A stretch of 64,000 bases of DNA from assembly GCF_020184175.1 (NCBI RefSeq), contig NC_065531.1, positions 15,893,213 through 15,957,212 on the forward strand. Reading direction: 5' to 3'. A program made the position numbers and the translations under genes. The DNA is from Aphis gossypii (Eukaryota; Arthropoda; Insecta; Hemiptera; Aphididae). Each line of letters begins with the position of its first letter. The first letter of the stretch is position 1. The notes below the pieces were generated by a model. The model was not told where the DNA came from. It worked only from the letters and a program-made list of their open reading frames with translations, and did no database searches. Below, piece by piece: positions 50,101-63,642 of this stretch.

Positions 50101-53100
50101 AACAAATATATTGTCGGTAGAATCTGAATTTGTAAATAACTCTGCTACAACATATAAATCTGGTTTAACTTTTCGAGCAGCATCAAGCAAATACTAATAA
50201 AACAAAAATTTTAATTTTATTTATATTACATGCATAATATATTTTATTAGATCAATATATTTAATTTACTTCAGCAACATGCAATGGCGTTGAGTGGCAA
50301 TTATCTAATCTAACACCATCAAAAATTTTAGCTGTTTGCTCCACATAACTCTGCATATGGTTCCATAAAAATGGACAATCTTTAGGTTCATTTCCATATC
50401 TAAAGGTAACAATTAATATTAGTAATAAACAAAAAAATTGCAACATGTTTTACAATAAAAATAATAAAACAATACTTTTTTATACAATAATGGTATTTCA
50501 AATTAATAATTAAATTATAATATGTATAAAATGTTTAAAGATTGCAATAAAAACCAAATTTCTTTTAATTAAGTTTTATAAGCGACTGGTAGAAATAATA
50601 AATTTTGATATGGCACAGCCTCAAAAAAAAAATTAAAAACTAAAATATTAAAATATAAATATGAAAATTGTATTAGGCTGATAAAATAATGAGTTAAAAC
50701 ATAACTCGTTTACCAAATTGCCAATTGAGATTTAATACGGAAAAACATACCTTAATTTAACACTGTCTCCCCAGGCAATTAATTCTCTACGCAAATAAGT
50801 ATTAGAGTCGGGTCCGGCAAAATTTTTAAGCGGATCACCACCCATTACCCATCCATTGTGCGCCATTACAAATTGTCCATTTGAAGAATGCAATACTTCT
50901 TCAGCAGTTTCACCTTCGTAGTCTGTAAAATACCTGAAAATAAAATTCATTTTATACTTTACATACCATGTAATTAAAATTGTTTTTTTTTTTACCTTGG
51001 TACAAGAGGATTAGTAATAGAAACTTTAGTTAATTTAGGACCATCTGGTTGAACTCTAAAATATCTTATGCCAGAAATACTATTATCTACAGCAGCTATT
51101 AAATGTCCTTGAACTTCATTGAACACTACATTGTTCAAAGTTTCCAATTTTAATTTAAATTCTAAACTACAACGACGTAGCCTAGTATCTTCATCAAAAC
51201 AATTGTTTCTAAAATAATTTTATTGAACAATATTATTAAGTATAATAAATAAAATAAATTGTTTATAATTATTCATGTAATATTTAGTATGTATATTGTA
51301 TACCTATATATATTGTAAAGTTTCAATGCTTTATTCATATCAATTGTAGCTGTTAATCTGCCAAATTCTGGATCAGGTATTATTGTTAATTCGTCATCAG
51401 ATTCTGGATTTTTAGCAACTGGAGGAAGACCAGCACGGACTGTTTCTTGAAATTCTGCTACAATTTTGTCAATATTTAATTGAAACAGCTCATGAATTTT
51501 TACTTTTGGTAATACTGTTGTTAACAATGCATGTCGTATGGACTGTAAAAATTATAAAAAATCAAGTACAAAGGATATCAATATATAATTTAAAATGTAT
51601 AGATGATTTAATGATCTTTAAAAAATGTTTTATTATAAACACTTAAAACAATAAATTTTTTAAAAAATCCCAATGTTACCATCATTAATTATTTTAACTT
51701 GTTAAATAAAAAATGTATCAAAATTATAAAATACAGTTGAAATCAACAGATATGACTTAAATTTATAATTATGTATTATAAAATATAAGCAAAAATAAAA
51801 AACTGAAGTATTACTATCAATAGTATAAAATACTTACTGCAAGATGATCTTCACTGTTGACTATCGTAGGAATTCCAAAAAATTCCCATATGCCTTTAGA
51901 AACTTCTACGGTAAAGTGATAAAGCGTGTAATCTAACAAATAAGCTGGTTTTAGATAGGGGCAATTAACCAAGTTATAAGCACATTCAGGATGTTTCAAT
52001 AGCCATGGACTATCGTTGGCTGTATGATTCAATACTATATCACAAATACTTAATACCTAAAAAATATTCAATTGAAAATTAATAAACGTTAATTTAGTCA
52101 TTTAATTAATATAAATTATTACATTCCATTCTGTTTTCATTTCATCAGTCAAAGACTTAACGTCATCAAACATAACTTGATGATCAGAATAATTGAAAGA
52201 TGGATTTAGCTCCAATTGATTTCGTAAACTGTAAGATGACTTTGAACCTCCAAGCTCCTAAGAAACAATAATCTTATTGTCTTAAAAATATTACAATAAA
52301 CAAAAATATAGATCTATAAATCAATTGTAATTTTTAATTTTTTTTATACAATATAATATTATATTTAATTTTACATGAAATATAAAATGACTAATTATTA
52401 ATAAAATAATACATAAACTTTACTATTGTATGCCGTTTTTTTTTTGTGTGTGCAAATTGAAAATTATAATTTATAAATGAGTACTTATTTGGTTATTGTC
52501 AACAATTTTATAAATTAAATGAAAACTACTTGTTAGTATTTTCCAAAACTAGGCAATAACTAGTCAAAAAGTTAAAAGTTACTTTTTTAATTAACTTTTA
52601 ACTTAACTAGTTAATGAAATAAAAGAATGTTAAAAAACTTAGTAACCAAGTTATTAACTTTTATAAATAGGTAATTGTAACTTAACTATGTCTTATTGTT
52701 AAAACATAAATTAATTATACATTTTTAATATTGATTTGTGATAATTTTTTTTTATTTTACGAAAAAATCAAATAATATTGTAATTGTAACTAATGTAACT
52801 ACTATCGTAATAATATTATTATTTTCGGGGTCGTCCATAGTGTCTGTTAATGTCAGTATGAACATTATGATAATTTTAGTATGAATTACTTTCTAAGAAT
52901 CATGTATTAAATTGTCATAACATTGATATAAAAAGAAAAGTTTTTAAAAATTTCTAACTACAATAAGATGGTTTTAACAATTTTGAGTCAAAATTCTAAC
53001 TTCAAATGCATATAAAAACATTTGAATCTATATATTTTTAATATTTTAGTGTATTAGAAGTTAGAACAACTTATGTCTATGTGGGATTTTGATTAAATTT

Positions 53101-56100
53101 TTAAGAATTTAAGCCCCGTGATTAATTTTTTATCAACAATTATACAAAAAAAATGAAAATTTATCATGCCTTTAATAGTTTAAGGGTTAAAAATGATGAC
53201 AATTTTTATCATTATAATGAAAATTATAATATAAATATTTGGCGAAAATTTCAAGTATCTAGGGTTATTCTTTTGTAACTTTGTGAGTTATACCAAAACA
53301 ACTGAATATTACGTAAATATTTTTCTTAACTTTTTGTTTGTTTTTTCCCAGAATAAAAAAAAAAAAGTACTAGACATTTTTAATTTTGACCGATTTAAAT
53401 CACAAACAAAATCTGATTTTCAATTTAAAACCACCCTCAGAGTTGAAATTGGAAGTATTTTATTGACTACTTATCGCGTACACAAAAAAAAACAAAACAT
53501 AATAGTAAAATCAATAAATTCATAGCTCCGCATCTAATAATGACTTTAACAAAATTATTATTATAATACAGAAAGATATCAAAATAAAACTTATAAATTT
53601 AAAGACATTTATATATTTATATATTAGCTTTAATGAATGGAAGCCCAAAGAAATAAGTTCAGGGAACAAGATTCTATTGGTTCTTGGATACAGATTACAG
53701 TCTGTATTAAACTTAACAGGTACTTAATTGGAAACAGTATATAGTATATACCTTCAAATTGAACTCATATTGCTTATAAAAACTAACATCTCATAATAGA
53801 AAATGTTCAAATCATACTTGAATGGGTGTAAAATGCACCATGTTGTATCCACACTCTTTCGCGACTTGTAACTTAGATTTCCATGAAGAAAATGGACCTA
53901 AACATTTTGTTAAAACAGATACAGTTTGCAGTGATTCTAAAGGTATATCTTTATCTCCAGCAACCAAATTTGGGTCAACATTAATATAACCACTTCCTTT
54001 CCTTAAAAATAGGTAAAAAAAGTAAATGTTAATTTCACAAATTCTACAGTAAAAATTAATACATATTTACCTTTTTCCATTATGGTCATAGAAATAATGA
54101 AAAGAACCAGCATTATTCATTTGGATAAGACAAGACAATGATGAATCATCAATAGTTATATCATCACTTGACCACTCTCTAATCCAATCAAGGCGACGAT
54201 AAGTTTTTCTATCAAATTCAGATCCTTCTGCTGGTATATTAGTGTAAATGACAATATCATGTCCAAAAAGTGATGGACCCAGCCGAAATTCTAAATACCA
54301 TCCTATAATATAAAATTAAAAAATTAAAAAAGATTCAAAATACTATTCTAAAAATACAAATCTATATTAACCTTTTTTTAGTCTATATAATGTTTCATTT
54401 TGAAAATGACCATCTTCCAATGTGACAATACGCATTTTATGGTTACTAGGCGGCTTAACCTCCATAACTTTATTTCTGGAAAATATTTTAGTAAATAATA
54501 TTATGGTCAAATTATATACAAATGGAATGATTAACATCATAAAAATGGCAATAATTACAAAAAGAGCTATAAATACAAGAAGAATAGACATGGTTTTGCC
54601 ATTGGAAATGATTAATTATTAATAAACTATTTTTCAATATTTAAATACACAAATTTTAAATATAATCTTTAATCTTATCTAATTGACCTTTACATATTAT
54701 AGCCAATAAATATTTGCTGAGCATAGCATTGTACATAAAAATGAAACAAAAGTCATTATTATTCCATTATCAAATATATTAAATTAAAAACTTGAATGGA
54801 AATGGATTATTTGAGTATATATATAATTATTAAATTAAATACTATAAATTAAAAATTTGAAAGGAAATGAATTATTTCATAGATAGGTTGTATAAAGGCA
54901 TACCAGTAACACTAAAATGTTCGAAGTTATTAATGAACCGGACAAAATAGGTAGATAATAAAAAATTAGCAAGTAAGTACTATTCGAATAAAAAACAACA
55001 CTAGTAATCACTGCGAGTAAAATACAGCAACTGAGCAACATTGAAACGCTTAACGCACACATGTGCACCTCTTGAAATTAAGTCAGTTGTTTAGTCAGTA
55101 TTATCATTGAATATAAATATAAATTAATCAAATTAATCAATGGTATTATATAACTACATTTAATTGTTAATTGTTATAGATTTACAATCACTATAATATA
55201 ATATTATAATTATATAAATAACACTATTATTAAGATACCGATAAATTTGCATGATTGCATTTATTTAATACTAGTATCCTACCAATTTAAGTTATGACGA
55301 CAAATAAATAAGGTCATAAGGTCAACTATCATCACTATTTACTAGCTAAAAATATAAAATAACAAAGAAATGCACAATTTTAAAAGTACGGATAGTTTGT
55401 TGTATAACACCGACTTTTGAACTCCTCAAAATAAAAATACACGCCAAAAAACAAACCTATTAGTTATTTTATTTTATTCTTAGGTTTATAGTATAAACAT
55501 TTATTCATAAAACAGCATTTTCGATTATTAACTAAAAACTAATTGCAAATACACCAGTTGAAGTTTAGGTACTAAAAAGTAAAAAATCGAACACGGTGTA
55601 ATAAAACGATTTAAGTATAAAGTGCGTCAATATAGGTATATTTTAATATTTTATTATTATTCTTCAGGAAAACACGTATTATTAATCATTATCATTTATC
55701 GTAAACTTTATGATTTCTAGTCCTGCACTGACTGCACTTGATAACCTTTAAACAAAAACAACACGTACAATATTGTTTGACCTAGAAATACTATTTATAA
55801 ACCTCATAATGTGCGCTGTTGGTGATAACGACGAATAACGACGGTTCTGTAGTCGTAGACGTGCGCCTGTCGCCCATGTTAAAGTAATAAACTTAGTAAA
55901 GTACCAAAGTCCGTTTAGCAATCAGGTTTCGTGTAACTGTGTGTGAAAATAAATGGGAAATAAATAGTGGTGAAATAGAGTCACATGTTGTCGACAACGA
56001 CAGAAATAAACTTAAAGCCCGTTACAAAGCATCACACTACAGCACAAGTTCAATTAAATTAATAGGTCTACTAGTGTTAATAAACGTGATCAAATTAAGA

Positions 56101-56688
56101 CAATACTCGATACACTGGCTAGGTTGGATATCAATTTATTATAAAAGTAGGTAAAAGAATTGTCAAAATTCTTGAAACATAAATTTTTGGCATACCGAAA
56201 TTGGCCAGTTTTCATCTGAATTTCTGATCTGGTTTTAAACCGGATCCGACTTAAAAGATTCTAGGGACAATATCAAAAAGCATGGTTATAACTTGTACGA
56301 CACATTTTAGAAATTAAATAATTTTGAAAATGCGAGGGGTCGATTAACACCTTTTTTTTAATTATATAATATATATATTAAGTTTTTACTTGCATTAACA
56401 TAACCTTTATTTTGTTGCCTAAATTTAAAGTTCAATGGTTATTAAAAATTAAAATATACTATAGCACGTCCTGTTAGCTGTTAGGGTTATACGAGGTGGG
56501 TTTTTAAACGCTCGCAAGTCAAATTCCAAAACAGAAATATATTTAATAGTCAGCCGTATGTCCAACAATGGAATAATAATTACTACTACACTAATACACT
56601 AGGTACCTATACAAAATAAATGATATATAGGTAAATAAATATAGGCAATAAAAGAAACTCACTGAATTTTGGTGGATTGTCCTCCCAT
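44176..56688 (-). CDS. AGL: Glycogen debranching enzyme (4-alpha-glucanotransferase / amylo-1,6-glucosidase), complete
   Basis: Bifunctional cytosolic enzyme that moves maltotriosyl units and hydrolyses the 1,6 branch of glycogen (family knowledge). Coding exons, complement: 56688-56663, 54475-54372, 54302-54071, 54001-53818, 52257-52123, 52056-51838, 51542-51304, 51208-50996, 50933-50751, 50399-50270, 50193-50070, 49974-49709, 49353-49031, 48957-48013, 47950-47734, 47660-47297, 47230-47013, 46952-46767, 46699-46481, 44262-44176. The sum is 4614 nt, 1537 aa, close to the vertebrate length. Transferase motifs: VLNHTAND, GVRLDNCHSTP with the nucleophile Asp, and VVAELF with the Glu. Glucosidase motifs: MRNWGRDTFIS, NCRDAVWWWL, NCGTWMDKMG, GFNYHQGP, CPTQAWSVATILE. 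The first exon encodes MGGQSTKI plus two bases and joins in phase. Its N-terminus MGGQSTK resembles a myristoylation site. The last exon lies 2.2 kb beyond the previous one. Confidence 0.93.
44323..44725. mobile_element. Imperfect inverted-repeat element (MITE-like) in the last AGL intron
   Basis: The left arm (AATCTGAGAACAAAAAAT... AAAGTTGGAAAATAAGTC) and the reverse complement of the right arm (AATCTGGGACAAAAAGTT... AAAGTTGGATAAAAAGTC) match over about 50 bases. The interior is AT-rich and non-coding. No clear target duplication. Confidence 0.55.
52545..52690. repeat. Fragment related to the 41901 MITE
   Basis: AAAACTAGGCAATAACTAGT followed by repeated AAGTTA/TAACTT motifs, as in 41901-42433. 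It lies in the AGL intron 52258-53817. Confidence 0.5.
52930..53530 (+). repeat. Second copy (3' part) of the 15740-type repeat, in an AGL intron
   Basis: Shares the order of phrases with 16900-17440: TTTCAAGTATCT, AAAACCACCC, TTGAAATTGGA, GTACAC(A)nACAAAA and GTAAAATCAATA. It is in the same plus orientation and diverged, and it is inserted in the intron between AGL coding exons 4 and 5. Confidence 0.65.
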
Positions 56689-56719
56689 GATTGGCTGTGG
56701 TTTTCTGTTTGGTTTCTAA
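56663..56719 (-). promoter_or_regulatory. AGL first coding exon region: start codon, donor and upstream acceptor
   Basis: The ATG is at 56688-56686. The donor ATTCA|GTGAGT sits at 56663/56662. On the 5' side a T-rich tract ending TTTTTTTGTTTAG at about 56719 looks like an acceptor, so an untranslated exon probably lies further upstream. The CpG-richer block at 57010-57110 with AAAG|GTATAC is a candidate. Confidence 0.5.
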
Positions 56720-57110
56720 ACAAAAAAAAACTCAAACGATCCGGAGGTCGGAGGACTCCAGAAAATCCATATACTTAACGTAGGTATAGGACAGTCTGGT
56801 CGTCTAAATAATTGAGTCGTAAAGAAAGAAAATTTTAAATGAAACAAAATTAAATCGAAAACTTTTAGGAATAATACACCGGAATAATATTATATTATAA
56901 GAGAAGAAACGATACTGTCGAACATAACGTGACCACTGACCGTGTTAACCACTTCTTTAATGACGAATAAAATATGATAATATACGGTTACGGTTTATGT
57001 CGCCGTTGTAGCAGGTAGGAAGGTATACCTTTGCGAAACGCAGTAAGTCATCGGACAAAGAGAGCGGACCTGCGAGATCGAATAAGCTGCGCAACAGACA
57101 ATCGATAATG

Positions 57111-60100
57111 ATCATTAATTATAAGTCAAATAACAATTTACGAGAATAAGTATTTTATTTTTAATAACAAAATAATATTTACATTACGATATCGTCATGA
57201 AATGTGAACGGTCAGACTTCCCAGGGGTAATTATATAACTGTATATTATTGTAATATAGCCCACAGACCACAGATAATAATCCGTATAGAATTATAAGTG
57301 AATAATAATTAATGTTTAATAACATTCAATTAAAATATTTAATACTTTCGGGCTTCGACCAACCGCAAAAGCTTGAGAAGCAGGAATTCGTTATTCGAGT
57401 TATCATTTAGATATTATTTACTATTTATATTTATCTCTCTCGAGTAGAAGTGTAATAGTTGGCAACAAGTTATTATTAAAATAAATACTAAATAGGTAAT
57501 TTATTAGGTACCTATTATTTATTAAATATGTACCTATTAAAATTTAAAATATAAAATTTATATTTTATGATATTATAACTTTTTAGTTATTACGTTTGTT
57601 CTTTGTTATTACCTAGGTATTAATTAATAGGTTAGATTAGATTAGGTTATAGTTAATTAACCACTAAATATATACTATTTTTTTTTTTATCTAAGTGATC
57701 TTGGTTATTTGTAAATCAGTTATAATTTGTAAATTTGATGAATTAACTTATTTCTCATCTATCTATTCCGTGTACACGGAAACCGTGTATGTGTGAAAAG
57801 GGCCTAACTGAGAACAGAATATTCTATAGTGTTGATTGTGAATTTCTAATAATTATTACTTGACAATAAATTTACTTTACAGCGTGTATATACGACGGAA
57901 ACAATATAGAATATTAGAATCTGTTGATTTTATTATGTGATTTTTAAGCATAAAAAAAATCTTAAAAATCTATAAATTTTATTTTGTAAATAATTAATAA
58001 AGTAGTGTTAATCCTAAGGTGGAGGGGTTAACTTTATTTTCCGCCCAATTACTATAAGATGAACTCTTAATATTTAATAGCCACACTTTGACTGTGTTTA
58101 TTAATTATAATTTATAATAATTATTATTATTATATACGACATAATAATTAATTAGTATATTTTTTTAATTATTAAACTTGTTTACTTCTTGCGTCCCAGA
58201 TTTTATTTATTGCGAGTAAGTTTCGTCTAAATCAAAAAGGTAAAAGCAGCTATGTCATAGCTTATTTACATTTCCAACTCCCAAGGCGTTTATCAATTGA
58301 ACTCGATAGCTGTTTTCGGCATTTAAAAAATGTACCAGTTACCCTCAAATATTATAATAAATGAAATAAGCGACTATAATACCAACTCGTAAAATAGGGG
58401 TGATAAATAAATAAAGTAAATAATTTAAAATTTATATAATATATTATAAAAATAATGAAAATTGTTCCTATTAATAATAGAAATAGCTCAACTGGTGTAA
58501 AGTGACGACGAAATCGGTTAGAAACCGGTATATAGGTATAGCAACGAAAATTTATTAAAATAAGCTTTATCGCAATATGCGAGTTATAATTTCAATAATT
58601 TAATATCTAAATTATTTGCTCTCATTTTATACTATTTTATTTACTTTTTTGACAAATTACATTGCGTGCTACTTCTAATTTAAATTATTGTATTTATTCT
58701 TTTATTATATATATATATATATATTATACATTATACATATTATTATTTATATATTTACCTCTACTATTTTGCGGATTGGTATTGTAATAATATAATATAT
58801 GAGGACAACTGGTATATTTTGCTCACAATAGTTTTTTAGGGGGGGGGGGAGAAATTGGTATTTAAAAAAGTACTTTTGAGGGCAACTGGTTCCTGCCTTT
58901 TTAGTGTCCCATAATATTGTTTCTTTTTTTTTTAATTTTGGTGAATTTTATGAGTATCAAAAAAACAGTATTTTTGGTTTAACACAAATAATCGTACTGA
59001 AGAATTATTGTAAACTGAAAATATAATACAAGTAAACTACAGAATCTATTATCGACATAATTTTTATTAGTATCTATTATAATCTTATCAAATCTGACAA
59101 CTAACTTATTGTATGATCTAAGATTGTATGTATATATTTTGTAGTTTTGTATTCTTTACTCTATATTTTATACATAGCACAATTAAAGGTACCATATTAA
59201 ATAATATTAGTACCCTATACTATAGTGCAGTTTATTAATTATCGAATGAATATTGACTTCAGTGACACGATAACATTGACAATAATAGTATAGGCGTATA
59301 ATAGCTGACTTGCGTCCACAAAGCGCAACGTAAGTTATCAGTTGAATTTCCTACCTATAAAATATACACTTTTCTGGGACGCAATAAATAATATGCAGCT
59401 GGTTTACGAATTATTCTAATCGACTTAATTATATAATATTATTTAACAATACAGTAAAAATTATTATTTATGATGGTTAAAATCGCAATGCATATTATTA
59501 TTTTATGTATAATAGGTAGGTATATAACAATAATTGTGATAGAGATCCCTTAGAAGCTTAGAACATTAAATAAGGAGGAATTAAAGTTATATATTCTAAA
59601 GTATGTACGTTCTAGATGATCTTTATTCAAAGATTTTCATTACAAAAAAAAAACCGTTTTCAAACTTTTTAAATATGCTGTTGTTATAAACACTGACAAC
59701 TAGTAACAGTCATCATATTAGGTTAGAGAAGGTACTCATTTATGGGGTTTGGTAAGTTCCCACAAAAAAAAATAATAAGTAAGCGGTTACATATTATATA
59801 AGTATCATACCCTTACATTTATTCATAATTTCGCTAAATTTTTAGTGGCAATCTGTTTCAGGAAAATATTTTAGTCTATAGATTTATATATATATATAAG
59901 TACACTATAGGTACTACATAGTGTAATATAAGGTATATAATAACTGAAAATTGAACTTATCTAATTGCAATCATGGACCCTAAAATTAAATGCTTGAATT
60001 ATAATTTATAAGTATTAAGCATATTATATATATACATATAATTGAGCAATTCATTTGTCAAAACTAAAAGAGTTTTATATTATAATTACGATGAAAAATT

Positions 60101-63100
60101 TAAATTATATTTAATTGTTTTTATTCATATAGCCATATAGGTAATAAGTAGAATTAGGTAAACATGATTGTCCTTGTATGTTATTGGTGGAGACTTGTGA
60201 ACCTTAGTATAAAATATAGTTCCGTTGTTTGACTCAAATATATGTCAATTTATAATTGTCTTATAGCTACACGCTTGCTTGTAATTTTTCTTCTACGAGA
60301 AGTTATTATTTAAATTGTTTGATTCCGCCATTATATTTTCAAATTTTTTCTACGTTGGTAAGTAAAACTGTATTTTAAGGCATTTCATCATTCTGTTTAC
60401 ATAGTATTTGTAATTTGTTTATACCTATATTTTCGTTTACAAATATCGATTTTTTCATTAATTAATTGTTACTATTTTTTAAAAGAAATCTAAGTTTTGT
60501 GATAGAATAAAGAATATAAGAAATAAGGATACATTAAGATTTAATTAAAACCAACGTATCGTTGTTGTATATTATTGTATGATAGACATATGTGGTGCCA
60601 AGGAAGAGAAGTATAAAATCTGTCGGAAACAATCTGACATCTGTCTACTAAACACATATCAACATTTTTATTATTTTTTTATCTCTTAACAATAAATGAG
60701 TAATCGCCTACTAAAATCGTAATAATAATTAACACTCAACAGTTGACATCATATGGATAATAGTCGCATAAGGTATTGTAAAAGTATTTCAATTTTATAT
60801 ATCTAATGTAAAATAAATAACAAGAACTGTTAAAATCAATTGCATGAAAAACCTATAACTTATAAAAAGTTTATCCATAATCCATGCAATGAAAAAATAT
60901 CATTTTAAAATTCACTCTTTGCAAAATCCCCTTATCTATCATATGTCTTCAAAATTGTCTCTAACAATCCATAAAGTAGTTTTAAAAGAAAATTTCCACG
61001 ATATGCTATTATTAGTTATTATTTTTTACTTAGTTAATTTATTACTTTTATAACCTATAACTAGTAATGTAATGTATTTTATGTATAGGTATCAGTACCT
61101 ATTAAACTATTACAGTCTAGAGAAAGCGTATTTTGTTGTAGGTATTATAGGAAAAAAGCTATCATACGTTTTTAGTCTTCAATATACTTTTAATTTGTAT
61201 ACATATGCATCGAGGCCAAAATAGTACGTATAATCAGTGATGTTTTTGCAATTTTTCAAGGGTATACGCATCAGAGTCTCGAGTCCCTACTTTTTTATTC
61301 AAAAAATTCTGCAATTCTCTGTAAAATTAACTTTTATAAATTATGACAGTCTAGAAAATTTCTAGCTTTACTCATATATTGATACTTCACTCAGTTAACA
61401 TAATGAATTTTACTAAATTTAGTTTGGTTTAGTTTGCAATTATATTATAAACAATTTAAGAAATTTTAAAAATATTGAATGCATTTCAAATAGGTACTAG
61501 AAATACTTACATTACCTAATTTATAAAAAGATATTGAATATTATTTAAAAATAATGTGTTATATTATTATAATATTATGTATAAGAGCTTTATATTATAG
61601 TATTATTATAAATAATAAATTATTTTTAGGTTTTTATATTATTAAATTCAGACATTTTACTGAAAGAGAGGTTCACTTTTTTGATTATTATGTATATTTT
61701 ATAGTGTTATGATTTATATCATAATATCTTATAAATTGTAATTATTATTTTTATTAACTTATAAGTTATAACTATTCTAACTATGGGAATGTCACTAAAT
61801 AGTACCTATATAGGTACGTTATTAAAATATTGATAATAATTATCGATATCTTATTGAATATAATTAGATGAGTTCTATAGGGAATCGTAACGAGTATTGT
61901 ATATTTAAATCATTTAATAAATACATTTTTCTGATAAATGTATTTGTCGTGGGGGAGTATTTTTCCACCTGAAGTATACCTATATTGGCTATATTCAACA
62001 TTATGCATTATAATGGTGCAAATAAATTATAGATCCAAGCCTACAATTACCTATTGTAATACTTTCAGAAAACATTATAGAATTTTTTCGTTTTATAAAT
62101 ATATATTTTTTTGCTTTTTGGAATTATAGTATTGGCCATACTAATTTTTAAGTAAAATTTTATGATTTCTTTCGTACCAAAATATTTTGCCCTATGTGAA
62201 TTAGTTTTTGGAGCTATAAAAACGCTTCAATACTATATTTTATAGAGTTTTCTAATAATAAATTGAATAAGTTGGTACTTTGCGTGTGTGGGTTAAGAAA
62301 TAATTATCCTGTAATTTTCATAATGTATATGAAGTTATACCTAATATGTAATACACATAAAATATATTGTATTATTGTAATATTATATGTATTCTGTAAT
62401 CTTCCATTTTTTAGTTTACCTAACATTTGGCTGTCAAATGAGTAATGACGTATATAATTGTATTATAACATATACAGGAATTTTAAATCAATTAATATAT
62501 AATTTTACTATTTAAATGCTTATAGTACCTACTAAAAGTGTTTATACCGCGTAATATAATATATTTTAGTTTTAAATATTATGTATATAAGTACTAAGTA
62601 ACTATACTTTAAACTTTAAACATGTCTATAAATTATAATATTGTTTTTGATAATTAGAAGTAATTTTCACATGTCAACTAGGAAATTAAGTGACCATTAC
62701 AACATAGGTACGAAGTAGCACTTATCGATTCATTATTTAATTAAATTGAAATAATTATGTACGGATAATATATGAATATATCTACGCAATGCATTAAATT
62801 CTGGGAACTCGTAAAGTAGAAAAATACTAACAAATTTAATACGTTAACGGATAATTATTCACAAAATGTTTAAGGTTGAGCAACTTCTATATACTTGTAC
62901 AGTTGTATTTGTGAATAATTGAACTTATTATTTCTTGTTTAAAGGGGGGGGGTTATTAAGATAATACATATTTTAACTTAATGACTGGAAATTAGGATAA
63001 AATTAAAAATTGATTCTTATTTATTTTATTTTATTAAATGCTGACATTTTTGCTATTTGATTTCCGTGGTTTATTGATTTAATAACGCACTTCATTACTC

Positions 63101-63423
63101 TACATTAAATTATATATTCCTTCATCACGTTTTGTTAAATCTATACTTTTCAATACTTTACTGTTTAACAATTTTATACTATTGTGTATATCTATAATGT
63201 GAAAAAATGTTTAAGCAACCCAATCTTATAATTTATGTACCATATTATATTCATTTACTATAGTGATTAGAATATTGAATAATTGAATATAATGTTTACT
63301 ACTTTATACAGTCTATTATAAGTTAATATTTATAACTATTGTATTATATAGGTACGTTTAATTTTTATATTATACTATGTAATAGAGAAAAAGTTCTGTT
63401 TATTTTTTATGATTTTATTTTAG
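57111..63423. other. AT-rich spacer and probable first intron of the cytochrome b5-related gene
   Basis: No coding sequence recognised in 6.3 kb. Contains TA runs near 58702-58725 and short poly-G tracts (58841-58850, 62944-62950). The acceptor at 63423 implies that a 5' untranslated exon lies somewhere in this stretch. Confidence 0.5.
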
Positions 63424-63438
63424 AACTATATAATACAA

Positions 63439-63642
63439 ATGGCTCCGAGAATTAGTAGTTGGCCTGTATGGAATAATTTAATAAGTACAGACAACAATAT
63501 AAGATCGGCGGACAGTTGGATTGAAGCACGTCGAAAGGAAGATGGCGCAGACGGGTTATGGAGAATTTACGATGGACTGTATGATCTTAAACAATGGATA
63601 CATAAACACCCCGGAGGATCTCAATGGCTAGAAATTACAAAA
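63439..63642 (+). CDS. Cytochrome b5-related protein, first coding exon (3' partial)
   Basis: The exon begins after an acceptor TTTTATTTTAG (AG at 63422-63423), has 15 bases of 5' UTR, then an ATG at 63439 and 68 complete codons up to a donor ACAAAA|GTATGT at 63643. The residues include LWRIYDGLYDLKQWIHKHPGGSQWLE. HPGG carries the first haem-ligand His of the cytochrome b5 fold. The lead-in (SWIEARRKEDGADGLWRIYDGLYD) resembles insect cytochrome b5-related proteins, which fuse a b5 domain to a membrane desaturase-like domain. The rest of the b5 domain and anything beyond lie right of the window. The exact subfamily is therefore inferred. Confidence 0.8.

Noticed and set aside
54476..54591. Membrane-anchor N-terminus for AGL
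   Set aside because: It ends exactly at a good splice acceptor, and a phase-compatible upstream exon (56688-56663) gives the expected N-terminus and total length.
54877..55068. Hydrophobic 63-codon minus-strand frame (signal-peptide-like)
   Set aside because: AT-rich intronic sequence of AGL with no downstream partner exon in phase; hydrophobic frames are expected by chance in T-rich DNA.
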